A stretch of 64,000 nucleotides of DNA, from NCBI RefSeq assembly GCF_030817215.1, contig NZ_JAUSZA010000001.1, forward strand, positions 1,524,501 to 1,588,500. Direction: 5' to 3'. The stretch's first letter is position 1, and every line of letters begins with the position of its first letter. The notes beneath the pieces were generated by a model. That model saw nothing but the letters and a program-made list of their open reading frames with translations, ran no database searches and was not told the origin of the DNA. The position numbers and the translations under genes are program-made. The stretch is from Paenibacillus sp. V4I3 (GTDB taxonomy: Bacteria; Bacillota; Bacilli; Paenibacillales; NBRC-103111). Shown in pieces: positions 43,323 through 52,196 of the stretch.

Positions 43323-43357
43323 GGATCCTAAGAGCTTAAATTGAGTTTTATACTAAA

Positions 43358-43392
43358 AAGGCTGGACACATATTCGTGTTCAGCCTTATTTT
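43358..43392. terminator. Terminator between the hydrolase and the germination gene
   Basis: AAGGCTGGACAC (43358-43369) and GTGTTCAGCCTT (43376-43387) pair with one G-U; A and T runs on both sides allow bidirectional use by these convergent genes. Confidence 0.88.
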
Positions 43393-43411
43393 TAATAAAT
43401 TTAGTAAATCG

Positions 43412-44536
43412 TTATTGGCTTTGTCGCAATTTAGAGTCTCTGTGCGATATTGACTTTTGGTGAAAGTAAGCTGCTACCAGTAACAAACTAGGTATTACAA
43501 ATTGTAAAGGAAGTTGAACATAGGTCATGTTAAATTTAAAACCAATAGCTAGGTGCTCGGCATATGTTTTTGTCATGACATGACCAAGAGGGGCAATAAT
43601 CGCTGCAATCGGAATAAGAACATAATGGTAACTCTTCAAATTAAATAAATGGGCTGTTCCAACTGCGGCGCAATAGATGTAAACACCAACTTTGAAAAAC
43701 CCCCCTGCTACCATTAGCAGAATAACTACTGCATCGATCCGCTCAAGAAAATCCGCCACCGAAGCCATTCGTATTGTCGATAAAAGAGGATAATTTAACA
43801 TACCGTACAACTGAGGTCCAAGAACGGAGATCATGCCTACGATATTAAGCGATAATAAAACTCCTGCTGTCAAAACTGCAGTCATCCCCACCTTTTTAAG
43901 CTTCGTATTATCTTTTAACGTTGGCCAAATCATAGTGAATACGACTAATTCCCCAAAAGGAAGGCTGGTAAGGGTTGGGAATGACTCTTTCCATACGTTT
44001 TTTATTCCTGTACCAAGTACAGGTGTAAGCTGTTTCAGGTCTACAACTCCTGAAGCATAAACGATGATCCATGTGCTAAAGGATATTAATAGAACACCGG
44101 GAACCACCATTTCAGCCATCCTTCCAAACACTTCAATACCCCCGCGGAGCGTATATATAATTACGGCTACAAAAGTTGCAAGAATAAAAATTTCTGGGGT
44201 TCCAACTAAGATTGTAGAAAGCATAAGATCGGAGAAATCTCGACTGATCCTTGCAGCTTGAGAGGTAAAATAAATAATATAAGTGATACTGAGTGGATAT
44301 CCAATGTACCTACCTGAAATTTTTTGAATGATTTGGATCAAGGAATCATTTGGATAATACCCAGACAATTTGGTGTAGACGGACATTAAAATAAGCCCCA
44401 ACACCATGCCTATTAATACGGCGAGCCAAGCATCTTGTTTAGCTTCCGCTCCTAACGCAAAAATGACAGCACTTCCTATTTCAAAAGCTAACATCATTAG
44501 AAAGAGTTGTTTGATACCTATTTTCTCTTGATTCAT
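43412..44536 (-). CDS. Germinant receptor B subunit (GerAB/GerBB type, APC superfamily)
   Basis: 374 residues with about ten helices. It starts IGIKQLFLMMLAFEIGSAVIF and has SQAARISRDFSDLMLSTILVGTP, typical of the spore germination permease family. In spores the B subunit sits in the inner membrane, binds the nutrient germinant and, with A and C, releases ions. Here it is divergent from the A and C genes instead of between them. Promoter recognition by sigma G is expected from the family but no clear consensus was found. Confidence 0.9.
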   Translation of the reverse strand: MNQEKIGIKQLFLMMLAFEIGSAVIFALGAEAKQDAWLAVLIGMVLGLILMSVYTKLSGYYPNDSLIQIIQKISGRYIGYPLSITYIIYFTSQAARISRDFSDLMLSTILVGTPEIFILATFVAVIIYTLRGGIEVFGRMAEMVVPGVLLISFSTWIIVYASGVVDLKQLTPVLGTGIKNVWKESFPTLTSLPFGELVVFTMIWPTLKDNTKLKKVGMTAVLTAGVLLSLNIVGMISVLGPQLYGMLNYPLLSTIRMASVADFLERIDAVVILLMVAGGFFKVGVYIYCAAVGTAHLFNLKSYHYVLIPIAAIIAPLGHVMTKTYAEHLAIGFKFNMTYVQLPLQFVIPSLLLVAAYFHQKSISHRDSKLRQSQ

Positions 44537-44738
44537 ATCGCCCTCACCTTAACATCATACATAGAATTTACTATCAAGCCATACAAAGTCATCCTATTTT
44601 GTGAATTAGATATCATTATTAGCGTTCGCCTTCTTTTTAAACGAAAGTGTTAGGAATTAGGTATTATTTACCTTCATTTGTCGAAAGATAATAGTTGGAA
44701 ATAGCCAATAGAACAACTCGCTTGTCAGAGGAGAAATG

Positions 44739-44963
44739 ATGAAGAATATTCGTGATTTATGTTTTTTCTCCGTGCTCATCGCTTTTATTGGATGGTGTAT
44801 GTATTTCTACTTACAGGAAATTACGTCAAAATTATTAGTCCATCTACATATATACACTTTCACTGTTTTGGAAATGATGTTGGCTGCAATGGGAGCCTTC
44901 TACATGGTTGTTATGGTTGTTATGTCGATCGGTTATCTTTTCGTAATGGTGGTGAAAAAATAA
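44739..44963 (+). CDS. Small two-helix membrane protein of the germination locus
   Basis: 74 residues with two hydrophobic segments (about 8-28 and 45-72) joined by a short loop. AGAGGAG is 5 bases from ATG 44739, so that is preferred over ATG 44736. It is followed 26 bp later by the A subunit gene. Size, topology and location fit the small D subunits described with some Bacillus germinant receptors, which modulate germination. That assignment is inferred; sequence similarity could not be tested. Confidence 0.65.
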   Translation: MKNIRDLCFFSVLIAFIGWCMYFYLQEITSKLLVHLHIYTFTVLEMMLAAMGAFYMVVMVVMSIGYLFVMVVKK

Positions 44964-44989
44964 AGGCTTAAAAGTGAGGGGGATTTAGT

Positions 44990-46534
44990 ATGGGAAATGG
45001 AATCCTCACGGACCCATTGAAAAGTGATCTGCTTAGCACGGATCTTTTACAGAATATTGGACAATTGAAAACGATCTTTGATCGTTCTTCTGACATTGTG
45101 TTTAGGGATTTTCAAGTAGGTGCGACACAAAAAGGGACGCTTCTTTTTTTAGACGGCCTTGTCAATATGAAATTGATTGACGATGATGTCATAAAACCTC
45201 TGTTGGAATACGGGAAAAATAATTTGACACAACCTATATTTCGTTATGAGGAAATGGAAAATTTGCTTCAGGATCAAGTGATTTCTGCTGCGCAGGTAAG
45301 CAGTGGGGCCAATTTTCAAGATGTGATAAATCATGTGCTATCCGGGGATACCGCATTGATTCTTGATGGTGCAGAACGAGCTTTATTCGTCAGTGCAAGA
45401 GAATGGGAGTCCCGTGCGGTTGAAGAACCAGCGACAGAAGCGGTGATCCGCGGTCCTAGGGACGGATTTACGGAAAACCTGCGGACCAATACCAGTCTCA
45501 TTCGCAGGAGATTGAAAACCCCCCAGCTAAAAATGGAAGCGATGAAAGTAGGAAGGTTATCAAGAACTGAGATTGTCATTACTTACTTGGATCATATTGC
45601 TGATGAATCTCTGGTGGCGGAAGTTCGCGAAAGAATCGGCAGGATTGACATCGATGCGATTCTTGAAAGCGGATATATCGAGGAATTAATTGAAGACACT
45701 CCGCGTTCCATTTTCCCCCAGGTGCAGAGTACGGAAAGACCGGATAAAGTCGTTGGCAACTTACTGGAAGGGAAAGTAGCCATTATCATCGATAATACGC
45801 CTTTTGCCCTGTATGTTCCGGTTACCTTTTATGAAATGCTGCAGGCGAGTGAAGATTATTATGGGCGCTTTATGATTTCGACGGCGATCCGCTGGATCCG
45901 CTTTTTGTTTTTGGTGATTGCCTTGTTTTTGCCATCTCTCTATATTGCTTTATTAACATTTCATCAGGAATTGGTTCCGTCAACCCTGTTATACAGTGTG
46001 GCTTCCTCCCGTGAAACGGTCCCCTTTCCGGCTATTATCGAAGCATTGCTAATGGAAATAGCCTTTGAAGGATTGCGAGAGGCTGGTGTGCGCTTGCCAA
46101 GGCCGGTAGGACAGTCGGTGAGTATTGTCGGAGCTTTGGTCATTGGTCAGGCCGCCGTTCAGGCGGGTATTGTTTCCGCCCCCATGGTTATTGTCGTATC
46201 CATCACCGGTATCGCTTCTTTTATCATTCCCAGCTTTAGCCAGGCGGTCGCGATCAGAATGCTGCGTTTTCCCATGATGTTTTTAGCGGGATCACTGGGA
46301 TTATATGGAATTCTATTAGGCATATTGTTTATCATGAGCCATATGTGCCGCCTTCGCTCCTTCGGCATGCCCTATTTGTCTCCATTGGCCCCTTTACATT
46401 TTGGTGATTTTAAAGATGTGCTTGTACGGGCGCCTTGGTGGAGTATGACGAATCGTCCGGAAGAGGGAGCAAAAAGAAACCCGCAGCGAATGAAAAGGTC
46501 CATGCGTCCCGGTCAGCCGAACCGCAAGGAGTAG
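44990..46534 (+). CDS. Germinant receptor A subunit (GerAA type)
   Basis: 514 residues. A large soluble N-terminal half (about 1-280; SSDIVFRDFQVG, IEELIEDTPRSIFPQVQSTE, RPDKVVGNLLEGKVAIIIDN) is followed by about five helices (about 295-465) and a basic tail. These motifs are diagnostic for the GerA family. The A subunit builds the membrane channel of the receptor in the spore inner membrane. GAGGGGGATTTAGT precedes the ATG. Operon with the C subunit. Confidence 0.93.
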   Translation: MGNGILTDPLKSDLLSTDLLQNIGQLKTIFDRSSDIVFRDFQVGATQKGTLLFLDGLVNMKLIDDDVIKPLLEYGKNNLTQPIFRYEEMENLLQDQVISAAQVSSGANFQDVINHVLSGDTALILDGAERALFVSAREWESRAVEEPATEAVIRGPRDGFTENLRTNTSLIRRRLKTPQLKMEAMKVGRLSRTEIVITYLDHIADESLVAEVRERIGRIDIDAILESGYIEELIEDTPRSIFPQVQSTERPDKVVGNLLEGKVAIIIDNTPFALYVPVTFYEMLQASEDYYGRFMISTAIRWIRFLFLVIALFLPSLYIALLTFHQELVPSTLLYSVASSRETVPFPAIIEALLMEIAFEGLREAGVRLPRPVGQSVSIVGALVIGQAAVQAGIVSAPMVIVVSITGIASFIIPSFSQAVAIRMLRFPMMFLAGSLGLYGILLGILFIMSHMCRLRSFGMPYLSPLAPLHFGDFKDVLVRAPWWSMTNRPEEGAKRNPQRMKRSMRPGQPNRKE

Positions 46535-46560
46535 GATTTTCTACGGAAGGGTAATGTTGG

Positions 46561-47787
46561 ATGAAAACACGAATTTTATTGGGATTGATCCTTTTGATGA
46601 TGCCGATTCTCTCGGGCTGCTGGAGCCGGATTGAGGTCAATGACCTTGCATTTGTAACCGCGGCAGGAATCGATAAGATGGAGGATGGCAAAATCCGTTT
46701 AGCGCTGCAGGTGGCTATTCCGCGGATGTTAGGCGCCGCAGGCCAAGGGGGCTTTGGTGGGGAGAAAGACATAGGAGCCAAAGCTGTATGGGTCGTTTCA
46801 GAAAAGGGGGAAACGATTTTGGATGCCTATCGGAGACTCCAAGAGAAGCTGCCGCGCCGAATTTTCTTTTCCCACAGCGGTATTATTGTTATTGGCGAAC
46901 AAATGGCTCGAGACGGTGTTTCACCGATACTCGATTTTTTTATTAGACAACGGGAAGCGCGAATGCGCAGTTACATCATATTCACAAAAGGGGAGTCTGT
47001 AAATATTCTCAAGTTTGTTCCCAAACTCGAAAAAATACCGGCTGAAATCATGAGAGAGCAAGTGAAACAGCACATTGGTGTAAGGATAAATCTGAAGGAT
47101 TTTGTCCATATGCTTGTGACGGAAGGTATGGAACCGGTTGCTGCTGAAATGGAACTCGTTTCTTCGAACTTAGCGAATGCAGAGGATTCCAAGGCGCCAT
47201 CTCCCTCAAATCTGGAAACCAACCTGTCGATCAAAGGATCAGCGATATTCAAGAAAGATAGATTAGTCGGTTGGATGAATGATTTAGAGACACGAGGAGC
47301 TCTTTGGCTTCGCAAGGAAATGAAAACGGGTGTTGTCACCGTAAACATTCCGAAGGAAAAGGGAAATGGAAAAATAAGTGTTTATATATTGAAGGCCGAG
47401 ACACAAATCACTCCTATTCTTAGCGATGGTGAATTAAGCGTGGAAGTGAAAGTAAGAGCTGAGAACGAACTTTATGAGAATAACTCGAAATTGGATGTCA
47501 GTGATCCTAAAGTGATTCATTTTGTGGAAAATGAGTTGGAAGAGGATCTCAAACAAAGAATCCAAATCGTACTCGATATGGCGCAAAAAAAATTCAAATC
47601 AGATATTTTCGGATTTGGCATTGAAGTGGAACGGAGATATCCAAAAGAGTGGAAGAATAAGTATAAAGAACATTGGGAAGAAGAATTTTCAAAGCTGAAA
47701 GTCAATATCATTGCTGATATGACAATAAACCGTACAGGTTTAACGAATAAACCTTTGATTTTGAAAGTGAAGGAGTCCGAAAAATAA
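46561..47787 (+). CDS. Germinant receptor C subunit lipoprotein (Ger(x)C)
   Basis: 408 residues; lipobox ILSGCWSR. The family opening WSRIEVNDLAFVTAAGIDK and the domain with GESVNILKFVPKLEKIPAE are visible. The C subunit is attached by lipid to the outer face of the spore inner membrane. Its stop overlaps the start of the next small gene by one base (TAATG). Confidence 0.93.
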   Translation: MKTRILLGLILLMMPILSGCWSRIEVNDLAFVTAAGIDKMEDGKIRLALQVAIPRMLGAAGQGGFGGEKDIGAKAVWVVSEKGETILDAYRRLQEKLPRRIFFSHSGIIVIGEQMARDGVSPILDFFIRQREARMRSYIIFTKGESVNILKFVPKLEKIPAEIMREQVKQHIGVRINLKDFVHMLVTEGMEPVAAEMELVSSNLANAEDSKAPSPSNLETNLSIKGSAIFKKDRLVGWMNDLETRGALWLRKEMKTGVVTVNIPKEKGNGKISVYILKAETQITPILSDGELSVEVKVRAENELYENNSKLDVSDPKVIHFVENELEEDLKQRIQIVLDMAQKKFKSDIFGFGIEVERRYPKEWKNKYKEHWEEEFSKLKVNIIADMTINRTGLTNKPLILKVKESEK

Positions 47788-47969
47788 TGAAAGTCATTCT
47801 GGTTGTAGTTCTTTTTGGACTTCTTGCTTCTCGAGATGTGCCGGGATTGATTAGGAACAAAAAGTATCGTAAAGATCTGGTTATATACAGTTTTTTGATG
47901 ATGGCAGGGATGACATTGAGTTTTCTTGCTGTTTTCCATGTTTACCTTCCGATCTGGCCGCATGGTTAA
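47787..47969 (+). CDS. Second small membrane protein of the germination operon
   Basis: 60 residues with one N-terminal and one central hydrophobic segment (VILVVVLFGLLAS and LVIYSFLMMAGMTLSFLAVF) around a basic loop. It is translationally coupled to the C subunit gene by a one-base stop-start overlap, a strong sign of a real gene. Possibly a second D-like subunit; otherwise unknown. A terminator follows. Confidence 0.65.
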   Translation: MKVILVVVLFGLLASRDVPGLIRNKKYRKDLVIYSFLMMAGMTLSFLAVFHVYLPIWPHG

Positions 47970-48010
47970 AAGGGGTATCGTACATCAATAGTAACGGGAA
48001 GTAGAAAACG

Positions 48011-48036
48011 AGGACGTCCGTCAGGACGTCCTTTTC
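48011..48036 (+). terminator. Terminator of the germination operon
   Basis: AGGACGTCC (48011-48019), loop GTCA, GGACGTCCT (48024-48032) and T4. Confidence 0.88.
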
Positions 48037-48184
48037 ATGTTTCTTACGTTAGAACAATGATAATTAAGGAATCCCGAATATACCAAACTATGATAAAATA
48101 AAACCTAAATAATAGAAATACACATAGATTCGGAGTTTGCTAGGGAGAGGGTTTGCCGGAGCGCGCCATCAGGAGGTACAGGAT

Positions 48185-48895
48185 ATGAGAAGAACGTTAG
48201 CCGTAAGCGATATACATGGCTGTGTGGATGAATTCAAGCAATTACTCGATAAAGTACATTTTAATGCCGAAGAAGACCAGCTGGTGCTGCTTGGTGATTA
48301 CGTGGACCGAGGGCCGCAAAGTAGGGAAACCGTGGAATTCGTTATGCATTTAGTACGCGAAAAGGGAGCGATTGCTCTCAAAGGGAATCATGACCAACGT
48401 TTCGTGGATGTTCTGGGGGACGTAGATTCACTAACGGAAATGAAGTTTTTTGAACATGGTGGTATCCAAACGTTTAAAAGCTTCTGCGGGGCCGAGGCTC
48501 TTGATTTGAAGCAATCGAAAGAACGAATCCGAGGAAAGTTCAGCGATCATATTTCATTTCTAAATAATCTTCCGTTCTATTATGAGGACGAGACGCACAT
48601 TTATGTTCATGCTGGGCTTAACCCTGCATTTTTGGATTGGAAAACCCAACCAGAAAGGGACTTTATGTGGATTCGAGCTCCTTTTGTCCAGCAGCGAACC
48701 GTCGTTAAAAAAACAGTCGTTTTTGGGCATACGCCGGCTAAGGATATTCACGGGAAAGCAGATGTTTGGTTTGATCGTGATAAAATCGGCATTGATGGCG
48801 GCTGTGCTTACGGCTTGCAAATCAATTGCTTGGAAATCAAGGGCAGGAATCAGTACAAGACCTATTCGGTTGCTTCCAAAGGAAGTTGGAGATAG
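48185..48895 (+). CDS. PPP-family serine/threonine phosphatase (metallophosphoesterase)
   Basis: 236 residues. All metal-site motifs are present: SDIHGC, LGDYVDRGPQSRET and LKGNHDQRFV, with later HAGLNPAF and FGHTPAKDIHG histidines. It resembles bacterial PrpA/PrpE-type phosphatases that dephosphorylate proteins or diadenosine tetraphosphate. The ATG at 48185 follows AGGAGGTACAGGAT. Single-gene unit. Confidence 0.9.
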   Translation: MRRTLAVSDIHGCVDEFKQLLDKVHFNAEEDQLVLLGDYVDRGPQSRETVEFVMHLVREKGAIALKGNHDQRFVDVLGDVDSLTEMKFFEHGGIQTFKSFCGAEALDLKQSKERIRGKFSDHISFLNNLPFYYEDETHIYVHAGLNPAFLDWKTQPERDFMWIRAPFVQQRTVVKKTVVFGHTPAKDIHGKADVWFDRDKIGIDGGCAYGLQINCLEIKGRNQYKTYSVASKGSWR

Positions 48896-48994
48896 TCGAT
48901 GGGATAGCATCGGGCAAGCCTTTGAGCAAGAAAGATCAAGAACCGTTATTTTAAATAGCTTACACTGTGTTTAGAATGCTGGAGGGGGCAACCG

Positions 48995-49900
48995 ATGGAC
49001 ACCGATTACTTTGTGCAGATTCAGAAGACTTTGGATTATATTGAAGATCACCTTTCTGAGCCTTTATCTGTTGCTTGTTTAGCTCAAGTCGCTTGTTTCT
49101 CTGAATTTCATTTTCATAGAGTCTTTCAAACCATGGTGGGAGAAGCTGTGATGGAGTATGTTCGGAAAAGAAGACTAGCGAGCGCGGCCTATCAGATCGC
49201 ACATACGGAGAAGAAGTTAATCGATATTGCCCTCGACAATGGGTTCCAGTCCCACGAGAATTTCACTCGAGCATTTAAAAAAGTTTTTGAACGTACGCCG
49301 CTTGCTTACCGTAAACAAGGCATATTGACGCCAGTTTATGCGAAAGCGAATGTGCTGCAAAGAAAATTCAACCCCTATTTAGGAGGAATTCGAATGGAAT
49401 ATCAACTGAAGACGAAGCCTGCTTTTAAACTGATTGGCTATGAACTGAAAACGTCCTGCAAAGAGGGAAGAAACCATCGTGAAATCCCTGCATTCTGGAG
49501 CTCGTATTTACAAGAGGGCAAGGGAAATCGCATTACCAACCGCGTACATGCAGATTCACAAGTTGAGCTGGGCATTTGTACGGATTTCAATATGGAGACT
49601 GGGGATTTAAGTTATATCATCGGGATGGAGGCAACTGGTTTTGAAGGTGTGCCAGCCGATCTGGTGAGCCGTGAATTTCCGGAGGCCAATTATGCGGTGT
49701 TTACGACACCTAAGGTGACTCAGGACCAGTTTGCTGCATCCATTCAGAGCACGTGGAAGTCCATTTTTGAAGAGTGGTTTCCTCATTCCGGCTATGAGCA
49801 TGCAGGTGGCGCGGAGTTCGAATTGTATGATGAACGCTGTAACCCATCCCGAAATGAGCTCATCCAAATGGACATTTATATTCCGATCAAGGAAAAATAG
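48995..49900 (+). CDS. AraC-family regulator with C-terminal GyrI-like domain (Rob-like)
   Basis: 301 residues. The AraC DNA-binding domain is at the N-terminus (about 8-105; LSVACLAQVACFSEFHFHRV, LIDIALDNGFQSHENFTRAF), followed by a GyrI-like effector-binding domain (about 130-300; KPAFKLIGYELKTSCKEG, FPEANYAVFTTPK, WKSIFEEWFPHSG). Same layout as Rob/BltR-like sensors of small molecules. GGAGGGGGCAACCG precedes the ATG. Targets unknown. Confidence 0.9.
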   Translation: MDTDYFVQIQKTLDYIEDHLSEPLSVACLAQVACFSEFHFHRVFQTMVGEAVMEYVRKRRLASAAYQIAHTEKKLIDIALDNGFQSHENFTRAFKKVFERTPLAYRKQGILTPVYAKANVLQRKFNPYLGGIRMEYQLKTKPAFKLIGYELKTSCKEGRNHREIPAFWSSYLQEGKGNRITNRVHADSQVELGICTDFNMETGDLSYIIGMEATGFEGVPADLVSREFPEANYAVFTTPKVTQDQFAASIQSTWKSIFEEWFPHSGYEHAGGAEFELYDERCNPSRNELIQMDIYIPIKEK

Positions 49901-49911
49901 ATCGGCATGTC

Positions 49912-49940
49912 TGTAACAAATAGGAATCATTTGTAACAAA
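49912..49940. repeat. Direct repeat after the AraC-GyrI gene
   Basis: TGTAACAAA occurs at 49912-49920 and 49932-49940, two helical turns apart. The 361-bp gap 49901-50261 also holds a terminator (50021-50054). I could not define the promoter of the following transport operon. Confidence 0.4.
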
Positions 49941-50020
49941 AATGACATCTGGTTTTCAGCTTGATTTAAGGTTCGGGGCCTATACTGAAATTCGACCCCC
50001 TTTTAAATATATATACTTGA

Positions 50021-50054
50021 AGACCCGCAGCCCGTTGCTGTGGGTCTCTTTTTT
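50021..50054 (+). terminator. Rho-independent terminator in the gap before the third ABC locus
   Basis: AGACCCGCAGC (50021-50031) pairs with GCTGTGGGTCT (50037-50047) and is followed by a T-rich run of nine bases. Confidence 0.9.
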
Positions 50055-50261
50055 TGCGTCTGGGTTTGGAGAGTGAGCTTATGGTGAGAGAGTGTAGAGC
50101 GTTCATCTTAGGAAAATGAACCTAGTTTAAGTAAGGTGACAGGGCAATTGTTAAGAAAAGACAGCAGAATAAAACGTGTCTATTTGCAAGTAAGCAGTGG
50201 CAGGATACGATGATATCGCCGGCACAACAGCAGGCTCACATTTGGAAAGGGTGAACACAAC

Positions 50262-51239
50262 ATGGAGGAAAGAGTGACCGGCTTAAATAAGAAGCTAAGC
50301 CAGCGGAAGCCAATTCCAACCAAGCCGATTCCGTCCACATTCCGAGGCCGCTTGATACGGGATCGACATTTGTACCTGATGCTTCTGCCTGTGATTGGAT
50401 TTTATCTGCTATTTAAATATGCTCCGATGGCCGGCGAGATTATTGCCTTCAAGGACTACCGATTCGCCGACGGCATCTTTGGCAGCAAGTGGGTAGGGCC
50501 TAAGCACTTCATAAGCTTGTTCCAAAGCATCGATTTTTGGAGAGTACTAAGAAATACGTTGCTGCTCAATGTGTACAGCCTTGTTTTTGGATTTCCGGTA
50601 CCCATACTGCTCGCGCTTCTGCTTAATGAAGTACGCAAGGAGTGGTACAAACGGACCGTTCAAAATCTGCTCTACTTGCCCCATTTCATCTCATGGGTTG
50701 TTCTTGGGGGCATCTTCATTGCTATGCTTTCACCAAGCACGGGTGTTGTCAATTTGGTGCTGACGAAGGTGTTTGGCATCGAGCCTATTTATTTCATGGC
50801 TAGCTCCGGCTGGTGGCCAGTTGCTTACACCTTATCAGGCATATGGCGGGAAGCGGGTTGGGGCACGATTCTTTATCTGGCTGCAATGGCCTCGATTGAT
50901 CCGCAGCTGTATGAGGCGGCCAAGATGGACGGCGCATCGAAGCTGCGTCAGATTTGGCATATTACATTGCCCGGCATCCGCAGCACAATCGCTATCCTGC
51001 TCGTTCTCCGCATGGGGCACATGATGGATGTGGGGCTTGAGCAGACACTGGTGCTGCAGAATATGTCCGTCTTGGATGTTGCAGATGTAATTAGTACATA
51101 TGTGTACCGTGTCGGTTTGCAAAATATGAACTACAGCTATACGACCGCCTTAGGGTTGTTCCAATCCGCTGTTGGGTTGATACTGGTCGTAGGCGTAAAT
51201 AGATTGACTCGAGCGTTCGGAGAACGGGGGTTATGGTAA
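50262..51239 (+). CDS. Sugar ABC transporter permease, LplB type
   Basis: 325 residues, six helices after a basic N-terminus. The loop LYEAAKMDGASKLRQIWHIT and TLPGIRSTIAILLVL is present. AAAGGGTGAACACAAC precedes the ATG. First gene of the third transport cassette, again without ATPase. Confidence 0.92.
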   Translation: MEERVTGLNKKLSQRKPIPTKPIPSTFRGRLIRDRHLYLMLLPVIGFYLLFKYAPMAGEIIAFKDYRFADGIFGSKWVGPKHFISLFQSIDFWRVLRNTLLLNVYSLVFGFPVPILLALLLNEVRKEWYKRTVQNLLYLPHFISWVVLGGIFIAMLSPSTGVVNLVLTKVFGIEPIYFMASSGWWPVAYTLSGIWREAGWGTILYLAAMASIDPQLYEAAKMDGASKLRQIWHITLPGIRSTIAILLVLRMGHMMDVGLEQTLVLQNMSVLDVADVISTYVYRVGLQNMNYSYTTALGLFQSAVGLILVVGVNRLTRAFGERGLW

Positions 51240-51242
51240 GCG

Positions 51243-52139
51243 ATGCAAAGTTTATATAAAAAGCAATCCCTTTTATCCCGTTTAGGGACGTCAGCTAATT
51301 ATGCGATACTCGGCTTTCTTTCGTTAATTGCCTTATACCCGTTCTGGTATGAGGTCGTATCGTCCTTCAGCAGCAGCAGGGCTATTACAGCGGGTGAGGT
51401 GACATTGTGGCCGGTCGAATTCAATGCGGAGGCCTATAAGCGTCTTTTCCAGGATGGACAGCTCTTTGTAGCGATGTGGAATACGGTGCTGGTAACCATA
51501 GTCGGCACAGCGCTCAATGTGACACTTACTTTACTGGCTGCGTATCCGCTTTCCAGACGAAGACTGATGGGGCGTAATGGGCTGCTCATTTTCATCACCT
51601 TCACCATGCTGTTCGTTTCGGGCGTAATCCCGAATTTTATACTAGTTAAATCATTAGGATTTATGGATACCTATTGGGCTTTATGGCTTCCCTCATTAAT
51701 CAGTACGTACAACATGTTTGTGATGAAAACGTTCATGGAGGGCTTGCCGGAGGAAGTGGAGGAATCAGCGTCTATTGACGGCGCAGGGGACTGGCGAATT
51801 CTGCTTCAAATCATTTTGCCGTTATGCAAACCGATCATAGCTGCCATCTCACTCTTTTATGCCGTAGGCTGGTGGAATTCATACTTCAATGTATTACTGT
51901 ACGTTACCAAAACAACCAAGCAAACCTTAACGCTCAAGCTCTATCAAATGATCCTGCAGGTGGATCAGAATCTACTGGATCAAGGAGCCGGAAGCGAGGG
52001 TGTTGCAGAGATGACGCTTACTCCCGAGGGTATTAAAGCGGCTGCGATCGTCATTGCCGTTACTCCCATTTTGCTCGTTTATCCGTTCTTGCAGAAACAT
52101 TTTGTCAAAGGCGTCTTGATTGGATCGGTTAAAGGCTGA
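51243..52139 (+). CDS. Sugar ABC transporter permease, YtcP type
   Basis: 298 residues, six helices; loop EVEESASIDGAGDWRILLQI, C-terminus YPFLQKHFVKGVLIGSVKG. It starts 3 bp after the first permease stop with only a weak site, suggesting translational coupling. It completes the membrane channel. Confidence 0.92.
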   Translation: MQSLYKKQSLLSRLGTSANYAILGFLSLIALYPFWYEVVSSFSSSRAITAGEVTLWPVEFNAEAYKRLFQDGQLFVAMWNTVLVTIVGTALNVTLTLLAAYPLSRRRLMGRNGLLIFITFTMLFVSGVIPNFILVKSLGFMDTYWALWLPSLISTYNMFVMKTFMEGLPEEVEESASIDGAGDWRILLQIILPLCKPIIAAISLFYAVGWWNSYFNVLLYVTKTTKQTLTLKLYQMILQVDQNLLDQGAGSEGVAEMTLTPEGIKAAAIVIAVTPILLVYPFLQKHFVKGVLIGSVKG

Positions 52140-52196
52140 TATCTCGGGGCAATAGTCCTTGATATATACCACACAATATTTAGGGGGATGGAACCA

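Noticed and set aside
44537..44735. Sigma-G promoter for the germination genes
   Set aside because: Only partial matches to TGHATR and CATWHTA boxes with poor spacing; not good enough to report as a feature.
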